Assembly: GCF_016598485.1 (NCBI RefSeq)
Contig: NZ_JAEMUW010000006.1
Location: 124,001 to 188,000, forward strand
From: Micromonospora coerulea
GTDB lineage: Bacteria > Actinomycetota > Actinomycetes > Mycobacteriales > Micromonosporaceae
DNA length: 64,000 nucleotides
Reading direction: 5' to 3'
Part shown: one piece after another, positions 33,568 through 42,476 of the stretch
Numbering within the stretch: the stretch's first letter is position 1
Layout of the letters: each line of letters starts with the position of its first letter
Program-made: the position numbers and the translations under genes
The notes under the pieces: model-generated
Told to the model about the DNA's origin: nothing
What the model saw: only the letters and a program-made list of their open reading frames with translations
The model's database searches: none

Positions 33568-33600
33568 TTGCGGGTGGAGGGAAGTGGAGTAGAGTGGGGG
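33568..33600 (+). promoter_or_regulatory. mraZ promoter with three phased MraZ boxes
   Basis: -35 TTGCGG (33568-33573), 16-base spacer, -10 TAGAGT (33590-33595). Three GTGG[AG]G hexamers start at 33574, 33584 and 33594, exactly 10 bp apart. MraZ is known to bind such clustered TGGG-type direct repeats upstream of its own gene, so autorepression of the dcw cluster is expected. The boxes fill the spacer and reach the transcription start. Confidence 0.75.
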
Positions 33601-33683
33601 CCAATGGTGAGGCCGGGAGGGCCGCACCGGCCCGGGGGGTCAGCGGCGCCGCGAACGTCGCTCAGGGCGAGGGGGTTGGGCCG

Positions 33684-34115
33684 ATGTTCCTCGGCACCCA
33701 CACTCCGCGCCTGGACGACAAGGGCCGGTTGATCCTTCCGGCGAAGTTCCGGGATGAGCTGGCGGGGGGTGTCGTGATCACCAAAGGGCAGGAGCGCTGC
33801 CTCTACGTCTTCCCGATGCCCGAGTTCCAGCGGATCGCGGAGCAGTTGCGCGCGCAGCCGATGACGCACAAGGCGGCCCGGGCCTACAGCCGGGTCTTCT
33901 TCGCCAGCGCGCACGACGAGGTCCCGGACAAGCAGGGCCGGGTGACCATCCCCGGACACCTGCGCTCGTACGCCGCCCTCGACCGCGATCTGGTCGTGAT
34001 CGGCGCGAGCACCCGGGTGGAGATCTGGGACAGGGCGGCCTGGGAGGCCTACCTCGCGGAGAGCGAAGACGACTTCGCCGACATCTCCGAGGGGGTGCTG
34101 CCCGGCGGTCTGTAG
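33684..34115 (+). CDS. mraZ: transcriptional regulator MraZ
   Basis: 143 residues, the normal size. It has two SpoVT/AbrB-like halves: [26 protein letters not shown] and later [23 protein letters not shown], each carrying the conserved D-x-K/Q-GR. MraZ forms a ring, binds the repeated GTGG boxes upstream (33574 onward) and represses the dcw operon. ATG 33684 follows GAGGGGG. A 5' leader of about 80 bases is predicted from the promoter. First gene of the division cluster. Confidence 0.97.
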   Translation: MFLGTHTPRLDDKGRLILPAKFRDELAGGVVITKGQERCLYVFPMPEFQRIAEQLRAQPMTHKAARAYSRVFFASAHDEVPDKQGRVTIPGHLRSYAALDRDLVVIGASTRVEIWDRAAWEAYLAESEDDFADISEGVLPGGL

Positions 34116-34321
34116 GGCGCGGCGACGCCCGGCGTACTGCGAGATCTCCAGCCGCTTTCGAGTTCCTGGCACCCCTTCCCCGGTGCCAGGCGCACGATCC
34201 GTATCGGGGGGCCGCGGCCTCCGGCGGGCGGGAGCGGATGGGGATCTGGCGGTATGGCGAGGCGTCGTGGCGACGACAGGACGCGACAGACGGAAGCGGG
34301 TTTCAACCAGTGGGGGTCGAC

Positions 34322-35431
34322 ATGGGGGAGCTACGTGGCACGCACGTGCCGGTGCTGCTCGAGCGGTGTCTCGAGTTGCTGGCCCCCGCGCTGGGGCGAA
34401 ACGGCCGCACCGTCCACGTCGACGCGACGCTCGGCCTCGCCGGCCACGCCGAGGCGGTCCTCGAGGCGCACCCGGACACGGTGCTGATCGGGCTGGACCG
34501 GGACACCGAGGCACTCGCCCACGCCCGGGCCCGGCTGGCGCGGTTCGCCGACCGGATCCACCTGGAGCACGCCGTCTACGACGAGCTGCCCGAGGTGCTG
34601 GACCGGCTGGGGTACCGGGCGATCGACGGCATCCTCTTCGATCTCGGCGTCTCGTCCCTGCAACTGGACGTGCCCGACCGCGGGTTCGCGTACGCGCAGG
34701 ACGCGCCGCTGGACATGCGGATGGACCAGACCCGGGGGGTGACCGCCGAGGAGGTGGTCAACACCTACGCCCACCCGGACCTGGCCCGGGTGCTGCGGGT
34801 GTACGGCGAGGAGAAGTTCGCCGGGCGGATCGCCTCGGCGATCATCCGGGAGCGGGAGCGCGGCCGGATCACCTCGTCGGCGCGGCTGGCCGAGCTGGTC
34901 AGGGAGAGCATTCCGGCACCAGCCAGACGAACCGGGGGACACCCGGCAAAGAGAACGTTTCAGGCTTTACGGATCGAGGTAAACAAGGAGCTGGCAGCGC
35001 TGGAGGCGGCGCTGCCGGCCGCGCTCGACAAGCTCAACGTGGGCGGCCGCATGGTGGTCCTGTCCTACCACTCGCTGGAGGACCGGCTCACCAAGCAGGC
35101 GCTCGCCGACCGGGTCCGCAGTAAGGGCCCGGTCGACCTCCCGGTCGAACTGCCCGGGTCGGGCCCGACGTTCCGGCTGCTCAGCCGGGGCGCCGAGCTC
35201 CCCGGGGAGGCGGAGGTGGCCGCGAACCCGCGGGCCGCCTCGGTGCGGCTGCGAGCCGCGGAACGGCTCGACCCGGAGGCGGCCCGGCAGGGGCGTACCG
35301 ACCGCGAACGGTACCGGCGCCGGGTGAAGGCGATGCACCAACCGGGGACGGGGTCACCGGGATCCGTTGCGGATCCGCGGTCGACCCCCGGGGACGGCAG
35401 TGGGACGGACGAAAAGGGGGAGGGGACATGA
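34322..35431 (+). CDS. rsmH: 16S rRNA m4C1402 methyltransferase RsmH
   Basis: 369 residues including a C-terminal low-complexity extension of about 40 residues. RsmH (MraW) methylates N4 of C1402 in 16S rRNA using S-adenosylmethionine. Seen are [65 protein letters not shown], and [24 protein letters not shown] 34322 has GGGGG eight bases upstream. The open frame upstream to 34238 is not needed. It stops in an ATGA overlap with the ftsL-like gene, so translation is coupled. Confidence 0.96.
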   Translation: MGELRGTHVPVLLERCLELLAPALGRNGRTVHVDATLGLAGHAEAVLEAHPDTVLIGLDRDTEALAHARARLARFADRIHLEHAVYDELPEVLDRLGYRAIDGILFDLGVSSLQLDVPDRGFAYAQDAPLDMRMDQTRGVTAEEVVNTYAHPDLARVLRVYGEEKFAGRIASAIIRERERGRITSSARLAELVRESIPAPARRTGGHPAKRTFQALRIEVNKELAALEAALPAALDKLNVGGRMVVLSYHSLEDRLTKQALADRVRSKGPVDLPVELPGSGPTFRLLSRGAELPGEAEVAANPRAASVRLRAAERLDPEAARQGRTDRERYRRRVKAMHQPGTGSPGSVADPRSTPGDGSGTDEKGEGT

Positions 35432-36030
35432 ACGTCAACAGGCGCGACGGCCGGGACACCGGCATCGGGCAGCGCGCACCGCGGTCGGGGGGCCGGACCA
35501 CGGCGCAGCGCACCACGCGCGGCACGACCGCGACGGCGGGAGCCGACCGGCTCGATCGCCGGGAGGAGACTCGCGCCCGGGGGGCGCGCGAGTTCCCCAC
35601 CCAGGGCAGCGCCGCGCTGCGGCCGGCCGAGCAGGCGAAGGCCAGCACCGCGACGGCGCCCCGGCTGCGGGTCGCCCCGCCGCCGCCGGTCTCCGTGCCG
35701 CGGGCGCCGTTCGTCGGACTGATCCTGGTGCTGGTGGTCGGCGGGGTGCTCGGCATCCTGCTGGTCAACACGAAGATCAATGAGAACGCCTTCCGGCTGG
35801 AGAAGCTGCAGCAGCAGCAGGCCAAGCTCGACGTGGACCAGCAGCAGTTGGAGAAGGAGATCGCCGAGCAGAAGGCGCCGGGCAACCTGACCGCCAACGC
35901 CCGCAAGCTCGGCCTGGTGGAGTCGGACGACCCGGCGTACATCCGGCTGCCGGACGGCAAGATGATCGGCGTCCCGCACCCGGCGGAGGGCACCCCGGCC
36001 GTCACCAGCCAGCAGGGCAACGGAGGGTAG
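35428..36030 (+). CDS. FtsL-like division protein with septum initiator fold
   Basis: 200 residues. A basic, disordered cytoplasmic N-terminus (about 85 residues, rich in R, T and G) is followed by one membrane helix, [19 protein letters not shown], and an extracytoplasmic coiled coil ([19 protein letters not shown]) and a short tail. This is the FtsL layout: FtsL and FtsB/DivIC form a coiled-coil scaffold that activates FtsI and FtsW. The position between rsmH and ftsI is exactly where ftsL lies in other actinobacteria. The gene starts by ATGA overlap and ends just before ftsI. Confidence 0.85.
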   Translation: MNVNRRDGRDTGIGQRAPRSGGRTTAQRTTRGTTATAGADRLDRREETRARGAREFPTQGSAALRPAEQAKASTATAPRLRVAPPPPVSVPRAPFVGLILVLVVGGVLGILLVNTKINENAFRLEKLQQQQAKLDVDQQQLEKEIAEQKAPGNLTANARKLGLVESDDPAYIRLPDGKMIGVPHPAEGTPAVTSQQGNGG

Positions 36031-36034
36031 TCAG

Positions 36035-38233
36035 GTGCCCCCGAGATCGGAGGAACCGCGCCGGGACCCCACGGGCTCCCGGCGCGGCTCGTCCCGGGGC
36101 GGCCGGGGCGCCGACCCGCGCTCCGGCGAGCCGGGCGTCGGCGGGATCTCCGACGCCCGGGCGTACACGCCCCGGGGGCGGACCATCCGCGAGGGCGGGG
36201 GCGCCGAGCAGCGGCGTACCCCGCGCAGCAGCCGCTCCGGCGACCCGTTCCGGCCCGCCTTGCAGGTGCTCGACGGCGGCCGGGCCGGGGCCACCCGCGC
36301 CGGCCGCCGGGAGACCGCCGGGGACGGCCGGGCCGGCGTGGTGCGGACGGTGGCGCCGCGGCCGGTCCGCGAGCCGTTCGACGACGACGACGCCCCGGCG
36401 CCCCGCCGCCGGCCGGGCCCGCGCCGGCCGGACCGGCCCGCCGCCGCCCGACGGCCGGCCCGCAAGCCGCGCCGGCCGCCGAAGCTCGCCGACCCGCGTC
36501 GCCGGCTGCGGCTGGGCACGGTGCTCACCCTGAGCCTGTTCGCCGCGATCGGCATCCGGCTGGTCTTCCTCCAGACCGTGGACACCCCGGCGTACGCCGA
36601 CGGCGGGGTCACCGACCGGCTGGCCGTGGTCGACCTGCCCGCCCCGCGCGGCGCGATCTACGACCGGACCGGCGAACCGCTGGCGCACAGCGTCGAGGCG
36701 CGGTACGTCTTCGCCGACCCGACCCGGGTGAAGGACCGGTTCGCCACCGCCCGGCTGCTCTCCCCACTGCTCGGCAAGCCGGTCTCCGAGCTGGCCGACC
36801 GGATGAAGCAGCGCGCCCTGCCCGGCACGAGGACCCCGTCCCAGTTCGAGTACCTGGCCCGCGGGGTCGACATCCCCCGGGCCAAGCAGATCATGGCGCT
36901 GGACCTGGCCGGCATCGGCGTGCACCGCGACGAGCGCCGTGAGGTGCCCGGCGGCGACCTGGGCGCGAACCTGATCGGCTTCGTCAGCCAGGACATGGTC
37001 GGGCTGGAGGGGCTGGAGGCGAGGTACGACGACCTCCTCCAGGGCCAGGCCGGGAAGAAGACCTACGAGGTCGGGCAGGGCGACCTGGCCGCGCCGATCC
37101 CCGGCGGCTACAGCCGGACCACCCAGCCCAAGCCCGGCAGCTCGGTCCGGTTGACCATCGACCGGGACCTGCAGTTCCAGACGCAGCGGATCCTCAGCGC
37201 GCAGATGGCCCAGATCAAGGGCAGCGTCGGCGCGGCCGTGATCATCGACGTGCCCACCGGCGAGGTGCTCTCCCAGGCCAGCTACCCCACCTACGACGCG
37301 GCCGATCCCGACCCGAGCAAGCCGGCCGACCGGGAGGACGCGGCGACCAGTTTCGTGGTCGACCCGGGCTCGATCCACAAGGCGATCACCTACGGCGCGG
37401 CCCTCCAGGAGGGCGTGATCACCCCGGACACGGCATTCCCCGTCGCCAACACGATCGTCAAGGGCGGCGTCACCTTCCGCGACACCCACCCGGCGAACGG
37501 GCGGAAGATGAGCATCCCCGGCATGCTGGCGTTCTCCTCGAACGTGGGCACCATCGAGATCGCCGACAAGCTGGGCCGGGACCGGCTGATCGACTACCAG
37601 AAGCGGTTCGGGCTGGGGCAGCCCACCGGTGAGGGGATGCCGGGGGAGGCCCCCGGGCGGTTGCTCCCGGCCGACCAGTGGAGCGGGTCGGCCGAAGGCT
37701 CGGTGCCGATCGGTCACAGCGTGGACGCCACGCCGTTGCAGATGGCCGCCGCGTACGCCGCGATCGCCAACGACGGGACGTACGTGCAGCCGCACCTCAT
37801 CAAGGACGTGATCGGGCCGGACGGCAAGCGGACGCCGGGCCCCACCCCGGTCACCCGGTCCGTGCTCAGCCCGGCCAACGCCGCCACGCTGCGCACCCTG
37901 CTGGAGGCGGTGACCACGGTCGACGGTCCGGAGGGCTCGGCCACCGGGCTGGCCGCCAAGGTCCCCGGCTACCGGGTCGCCGGCAAGACCGGCACCGGCC
38001 TGCGCTACGCCGACGGCGTGCAGCAGCCCGGCGAGGTCGGCTCGTTCATCGGGATGGCCCCGGCCGAGCACCCCCGGTACGTGGTGGCGGTGTTCGTGTG
38101 GAGCCCCGGCGGCGAGGGCGGCGCGGTGGCGGCGCCGGCCTTCCGCGAGATGATGGGCTACACGCTGCGGCACTACCGGGTGCCGCCGTCGGCGGTCGAC
38201 CGGTCCCCGGAGTTCGAGGTCTTTCCGCGCTGA
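36035..38233 (+). CDS. ftsI: peptidoglycan transpeptidase, PBP2b/FtsI type
   Basis: 732 residues. FtsI (PBP3) cross-links peptidoglycan at the septum. A long basic N-terminal cytoplasmic tail (about 145 residues) precedes a membrane helix (LGTVLTLSLFAAIGIRLVFL) and an N-terminal pedestal domain with RGAIYDRTGEPLA. The transpeptidase motifs are S446-I-H-K449, S501-S-N503 and K651-T-G653. PASTA repeats are absent, as expected for FtsI. GTG 36035 is a few bases after the ftsL-like stop, with GGAGGG at the end of that gene as a likely site. Acts with FtsW in the divisome. Confidence 0.95.
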   Translation: MPPRSEEPRRDPTGSRRGSSRGGRGADPRSGEPGVGGISDARAYTPRGRTIREGGGAEQRRTPRSSRSGDPFRPALQVLDGGRAGATRAGRRETAGDGRAGVVRTVAPRPVREPFDDDDAPAPRRRPGPRRPDRPAAARRPARKPRRPPKLADPRRRLRLGTVLTLSLFAAIGIRLVFLQTVDTPAYADGGVTDRLAVVDLPAPRGAIYDRTGEPLAHSVEARYVFADPTRVKDRFATARLLSPLLGKPVSELADRMKQRALPGTRTPSQFEYLARGVDIPRAKQIMALDLAGIGVHRDERREVPGGDLGANLIGFVSQDMVGLEGLEARYDDLLQGQAGKKTYEVGQGDLAAPIPGGYSRTTQPKPGSSVRLTIDRDLQFQTQRILSAQMAQIKGSVGAAVIIDVPTGEVLSQASYPTYDAADPDPSKPADREDAATSFVVDPGSIHKAITYGAALQEGVITPDTAFPVANTIVKGGVTFRDTHPANGRKMSIPGMLAFSSNVGTIEIADKLGRDRLIDYQKRFGLGQPTGEGMPGEAPGRLLPADQWSGSAEGSVPIGHSVDATPLQMAAAYAAIANDGTYVQPHLIKDVIGPDGKRTPGPTPVTRSVLSPANAATLRTLLEAVTTVDGPEGSATGLAAKVPGYRVAGKTGTGLRYADGVQQPGEVGSFIGMAPAEHPRYVVAVFVWSPGGEGGAVAAPAFREMMGYTLRHYRVPPSAVDRSPEFEVFPR

Positions 38234-38310
38234 GCGGGGCGGACGGGACATCATCGGTGAGTGGCGACGAACCACCGGGGCGGCTGTGCGGTCGGAACCG
38301 AACGACCGGG

Positions 38311-38316
38311 TAGGGT
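38311..38316 (+). promoter_or_regulatory. -10 box of murE
   Basis: TAGGGT lies eight bases before GTG 38325, inside the gap after ftsI. It suggests that murE onward has an extra promoter with a leaderless transcript. Confidence 0.4.
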
Positions 38317-38324
38317 CTGACGCC

Positions 38325-39848
38325 GTGCCCGGCAATCCACGTCCCCGTACCGTGAATCCCGTCCGGCTCGGCGACCTCGCCGCGCGGCTGGCCGTCGCGC
38401 CGCCCGAGGGGGCCCCCGACGTGGCCGTGACCGGGGTCACCCACGCCAGCCAGGAGGTCCGCCCCGGTGACCTGTACGCGGCGCTGCCCGGCGCCCGCCG
38501 GCACGGGGCCGAGTTCGCCTCGGGGGCGGCCGAGGCCGGCGCGGTGGCCCTGCTGACCGACCCGGCCGGCGCGCGACTCGCCGCCACCGCGGGTCTGCCG
38601 ACGCTGGTGGTCGACGACCCTCGCGCGGTGCTCGGCGACGTCGCCGCCACCGTCTACGGCGACCCGACGGCGGAGCTGACCGTGATCGGGGTGACCGGCA
38701 CCGCCGGCAAGACCTCCACCAGCTACCTCATCGAGTCGGGGCTGCGCGCCGCCGGCCACACCACCGGCCTGATCGGCACCGTGGAGACCCGGCTGGGCGA
38801 TCTGGTAATCGACAGCGTCCGGACCACGCCGGAGGCCACCGACCTGCACGCCATGCTGGCCGTCGCGCGGGAGCGCGGGGTGAGCGCGGTGGTCATGGAG
38901 GTCTCCAGCCACGCCCTGGCCATGGGGCGGGTCGGCGGGGTCCGCTTCACCGTCGGCGGCTACACCAACTTCGGCTCCGACCACCTGGACTTCCACGCCG
39001 ACTCGGCGGACTACTTCGCCGCCAAGGCGAAACTCTTCGACGGGCGGTGTCAGGTCGAGGTGCTCAACCTCGACGACCCGGCGCTGCGCCCGCTGTTCAA
39101 GCCGGACACGGTCAGCTTCTCGTCGGCCGGCGACCCGACCGCCACCTGGTGGGCCGCCGACATCACCGGCGAGGGGTACGCCCAGCGGTTCACCGTGCAC
39201 GGCCCGGACGGGCTGACCCTGCCCACCGCGGTGGCCCTGCCCGGGCGGCACAACGTGGCCAACGCGCTGCTGGCCGTCGCCACCCTGGTCGCCGCCGGGG
39301 TGGACCCGGCCACCGCGAGCGCCGGGGTGTCCGCGTGCGGCGGGGTGCCCGGGCGGCTGGAGCTGGTCAGCGGCGAGGCGCCGGTGCGCGGGGTGGTCGA
39401 CTACGCGCACAAGGCGAACGCGATCGAGGCCGTGCTGGTCGCGCTGCGTGAGCTGAGCATCGGCCGGTTGATCTGCGTGATCGGCGCGGGTGGCGACCGG
39501 GACCGGGGCAAGCGGCCGGTGATGGGCGCCGCCGCGGCGGAGGGAGCCGACGTGGTGCTGGTGACCGACGACAACCCGCGCACGGAGGACCCGGCGGCGA
39601 TCCGGGCCGAGGTGCTCGCCGGGGCGTACGCGGCCGGGACGAAGGCCCGGATCGTCGAGGTGGACGGCCGGCGGGCCGCCATCGCCGAGGCGGTCCGGCT
39701 GGCCGAGCCGGGCGACGTGGTGGCACTGCTCGGCAAGGGGCAGGAGCGCGGCCAGGAGATCGCCGGCGAGGTCCTCCCGTTCGACGACCGGGTGGAGCTG
39801 GCCGAGGCGCTGCGCGCCCGATTCGGTGACCTGGCGGGTCGACGGTGA
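38325..39848 (+). CDS. murE: UDP-MurNAc-tripeptide synthetase MurE (meso-DAP adding)
   Basis: 507 residues. MurE adds the third amino acid to UDP-MurNAc-L-Ala-D-Glu in the cytoplasm. The ATP loop is VTGTAGKTSTSYL, the ligase core is VVMEVSSHALAMGRVGGV, and the substrate motif D416-N-P-R419 specifies meso-diaminopimelate, fitting an actinobacterial wall. Start GTG 38325 (MPGNPRPRTVNPVRL) is chosen over the upstream GTG at 38286 because the conserved core follows and a TAGGGT box lies eight bases before it. Its TGA overlaps the murF GTG. Confidence 0.95.
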   Translation: MPGNPRPRTVNPVRLGDLAARLAVAPPEGAPDVAVTGVTHASQEVRPGDLYAALPGARRHGAEFASGAAEAGAVALLTDPAGARLAATAGLPTLVVDDPRAVLGDVAATVYGDPTAELTVIGVTGTAGKTSTSYLIESGLRAAGHTTGLIGTVETRLGDLVIDSVRTTPEATDLHAMLAVARERGVSAVVMEVSSHALAMGRVGGVRFTVGGYTNFGSDHLDFHADSADYFAAKAKLFDGRCQVEVLNLDDPALRPLFKPDTVSFSSAGDPTATWWAADITGEGYAQRFTVHGPDGLTLPTAVALPGRHNVANALLAVATLVAAGVDPATASAGVSACGGVPGRLELVSGEAPVRGVVDYAHKANAIEAVLVALRELSIGRLICVIGAGGDRDRGKRPVMGAAAAEGADVVLVTDDNPRTEDPAAIRAEVLAGAYAAGTKARIVEVDGRRAAIAEAVRLAEPGDVVALLGKGQERGQEIAGEVLPFDDRVELAEALRARFGDLAGRR

Positions 39849-41239
39849 TCCCGCTGACCCTGGCCGAGGTCGCCTCGGCCGTCGACGGGCGGCTGGTCGC
39901 CGCCGATCCGGACGCCCGGGTGACCGGCACCGTGGAGTTCGACTCCCGCAAGGTCATCCCCGGCGGGCTCTTCGTGGCCTTCCCCGGGGAGAAGGTGGAC
40001 GGGCACGACTACGCCGCCGGCGCGGTCTCCGCCGGCGCGGTGGCGGTGCTCGGGACCCGGGAGGTGCCGGGCGTGCCGATGGTGCTCGTCGACGACACCC
40101 TCGCGGCGATGGGGCGGCTGGCCCGGACGGTGGTCGACCGGCTGCCCGGGCTCACCGTGATCGGGCTCACCGGCTCCTCCGGCAAGACCACCACCAAGGA
40201 CCTGATCGCCCAGCTCACCGTGCGGCTCGGTCCGACGGTGGCGCCGCCCGGCTCGTTCAACAACGAGCTGGGGCACCCGTACACGGCGTTGCAGGCCGGC
40301 CCGGAGACCCGTTACCTGGTGATGGAGAAGGGCGCCCGCGGGGTGGGGCACGTCCGCTACCTCTGCGACGTGGTGCCGCCGCGGATCTCCGTGGTGCTCA
40401 ACGTGGGGGTCGCGCACCTCGGCGAGTTCGGCTCGGTGGAGACCATCGCGCTGGCCAAGGGGGAGCTGGTCGAGGCGCTGCCCGCCGACGGGCTGGCCGT
40501 GCTCAACGCCGACGACCCGCTGGTCGACGCGATGGCCGGCCGCACCCGGGCCCGGGTGGTCCGGTACGGCGAGGCGGCGCACGCCGACCTGCGGGCGGTG
40601 GACGTGACGCTGGACGCGCGGGGCCGGCCGGCGTACACCCTGGTGACGCCGGAGGGCAGCGCGCCGGTGCGGCTCGGGCTGACCGGCCGGCACCAGGTGT
40701 CCAACTCCCTCGCCGCCGCGGCGGTGGCCCGCGAGCTGGGGATGCCCCTGGCCGAGCTGGCCGTCGCGCTGGGCGAGCTGGGGCTGGTCTCGACCCGGCG
40801 GATGGACGTCTTCGAGCGCCCCGACGGGGTCACGGTGATCGACGACTCGTACAACGCCAACCCGGCCTCGATGGCGGTCGCGCTGCGGGCGCTGGCGGCG
40901 CTGCGCGGGACAGGGCGTACCGTCGCGGTGCTCGGCTACATGGCCGAGCTGGGCGACTTCGAACGGGAGGGGCACCAGCAGGTCGGCCGACTGGCCGCCG
41001 AGCTGGGCGTCGACCGGCTGCTCGTGGTGGGCGAGCCGGCGGCACCGATCCACGAGGGCGCGACAGCGGTAAGTGACTGGGGAGGAGAGTCGGTGCTGCT
41101 CACCGATCAGGCGGCGGCCGTCGAGGTGCTGCGGGGCGAGCTACGTCCGGGGGACGTGGTCCTGGTGAAGGGCTCCCGGTACCGCACCTGGGAAGTGGCC
41201 GACGCGCTGCGCGAGGCCGCCGGGGGGGTCACCCGATGA
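39845..41239 (+). CDS. murF: UDP-MurNAc-tripeptide:D-Ala-D-Ala ligase MurF
   Basis: 464 residues. MurF adds D-Ala-D-Ala to complete the UDP-MurNAc-pentapeptide. It begins [18 protein letters not shown], has the ATP loop [13 protein letters not shown], the core [12 protein letters not shown] and the C-terminal [20 protein letters not shown] signature, all typical of MurF. GTG 39845 overlaps the murE stop (GTGA); the mraY ATG overlaps its own stop (ATGA), so murE-murF-mraY are tightly coupled. Next step in the pathway is MraY. Confidence 0.96.
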   Translation: MIPLTLAEVASAVDGRLVAADPDARVTGTVEFDSRKVIPGGLFVAFPGEKVDGHDYAAGAVSAGAVAVLGTREVPGVPMVLVDDTLAAMGRLARTVVDRLPGLTVIGLTGSSGKTTTKDLIAQLTVRLGPTVAPPGSFNNELGHPYTALQAGPETRYLVMEKGARGVGHVRYLCDVVPPRISVVLNVGVAHLGEFGSVETIALAKGELVEALPADGLAVLNADDPLVDAMAGRTRARVVRYGEAAHADLRAVDVTLDARGRPAYTLVTPEGSAPVRLGLTGRHQVSNSLAAAAVARELGMPLAELAVALGELGLVSTRRMDVFERPDGVTVIDDSYNANPASMAVALRALAALRGTGRTVAVLGYMAELGDFEREGHQQVGRLAAELGVDRLLVVGEPAAPIHEGATAVSDWGGESVLLTDQAAAVEVLRGELRPGDVVLVKGSRYRTWEVADALREAAGGVTR

Positions 41240-42360
41240 GGGCGGTCATCGTCGCCATCGGGGTCGCCTTCCTGATCTCGCTGCTCTGCACCCCGATCGC
41301 GATCAAGGTGTTCACCCGGCTGAAGGCCGGCCAGCCGATCCGGGCCGAGGGCCCGGCCATGCACCAGGGCAAGAAGGGCACGCCGACGATGGGCGGCGTG
41401 GTCTTCATCCTGGCCACGGTGATCGCGTACGTGGCCGGGCACCTCGCCCTGACCACGCTGCCGGACGCCCAGATCGCCCAGGTCGAGCCGACCATCACCG
41501 CGCTGGTGCTGCTCGGTCTGATGGTCTTCTCCGGCGCGGTCGGCTTCATCGACGACTTCCTGAAGGTCCGCAAGCGGCACAGCGGCGGCCTGAACAAGCG
41601 CGGCAAGCTCGCCGGCCAGATCATCGTCGGCGCGATCTTCGGCATCGTGGCGCTCTACTTCCCGAGCACCATGTACGACGCCACCGGTGCCCGGACCAAC
41701 GCGGAGACGGTGGGCAGCACCACGCTCAGCTTCATCCGGGACATTCCGGCGCTGGAGATCGGCAAGGTCGCCTCGGTGATCGTCATCATCCTGGTGGTGA
41801 TGGCGGCCACCAACGGCGTGAACCTCACCGACGGCCTGGACGGCCTGGCCACCGGCGCCTCGGTGATGGTGCTCGCCGCGTACGCACTGATCGCCTTCTG
41901 GCAGTACCGGCACTGGTGCGCCGACCCGAACTACACCGAGGCGTACTGCTACGCGGTCCGGGACCCGCTGGAGATCGCGCTGATCGCCGGGGCGGCGGCC
42001 GGCGCCTGTGTCGGCTTCCTGTGGTGGAACACCTCGCCGGCGCGGATCTTCATGGGCGACACCGGCGCGCTGGGCCTGGGCGGTCTGATCGCCGGCATGG
42101 CGATGTCCACCCGGACGGTCCTGCTGCTGCCGATCATCGGCGGGCTCTTCGTGATCATCACGATGTCCGTGGTGATCCAGATCATCTCCTTCCGGACCAC
42201 CGGCAAGCGGGTGTTCCGGATGTCGCCGTTGCAGCACCACTTCGAGCTGGCCGGCTGGAGCGAGGTCAACATCGTGGTCCGGTTCTGGATCATCGCGGGC
42301 ATCGGCGTGGCGATCGCGCTGGGCCTGTTCTACAGCGAGTTCCTCGCCGCGGTGACCTGA
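41236..42360 (+). CDS. mraY: phospho-MurNAc-pentapeptide transferase MraY
   Basis: 374 residues and about ten membrane helices. MraY transfers phospho-MurNAc-pentapeptide to undecaprenyl phosphate, making lipid I. Conserved loops seen are [29 protein letters not shown], the catalytic [15 protein letters not shown] and [13 protein letters not shown]-terminal [20 protein letters not shown] is also typical. ATG 41236 overlaps murF. It is followed by a terminator at 42382, where murD would be expected in most dcw clusters; see the findings. Confidence 0.97.
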   Translation: MRAVIVAIGVAFLISLLCTPIAIKVFTRLKAGQPIRAEGPAMHQGKKGTPTMGGVVFILATVIAYVAGHLALTTLPDAQIAQVEPTITALVLLGLMVFSGAVGFIDDFLKVRKRHSGGLNKRGKLAGQIIVGAIFGIVALYFPSTMYDATGARTNAETVGSTTLSFIRDIPALEIGKVASVIVIILVVMAATNGVNLTDGLDGLATGASVMVLAAYALIAFWQYRHWCADPNYTEAYCYAVRDPLEIALIAGAAAGACVGFLWWNTSPARIFMGDTGALGLGGLIAGMAMSTRTVLLLPIIGGLFVIITMSVVIQIISFRTTGKRVFRMSPLQHHFELAGWSEVNIVVRFWIIAGIGVAIALGLFYSEFLAAVT

Positions 42361-42381
42361 GCCGGGACGGCGACGCGGACA

Positions 42382-42409
42382 GGGAGGGGCCCGGGTGGCT
42401 CCTCCCTTT
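42382..42409 (+). terminator. intrinsic terminator between mraY and ftsW
   Basis: GGGAGGGGCC (42382-42391) pairs with GGCTCCTCCC (42397-42406) with one G-U wobble and a 5-base loop, followed by TTT. It lies where murD is usually found and would split the dcw cluster into two transcripts. Confidence 0.7.
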
Positions 42410-42464
42410 CGCGTTCCGACACGCCGACCGACCGGTTGCGCCACGGGCGGGCCGGCCCAGCCGC

Positions 42465-42470
42465 GATGAT
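42465..42470 (+). promoter_or_regulatory. weak -10-like box of ftsW
   Basis: GATGAT ends six bases before GTG 42477. It is a poor match to TATAAT, but the spacing equals the leaderless pattern of the other genes, and an upstream terminator implies a promoter here. Confidence 0.3.
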
Positions 42471-42476
42471 GGGCGG

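Noticed and set aside
41916..42476. N-terminal extension of FtsW reaching back into mraY, which might have held MurD
   Set aside because: The extension is an out-of-frame reading of mraY with no Mur-ligase motifs (no GTNGKT/S loop).
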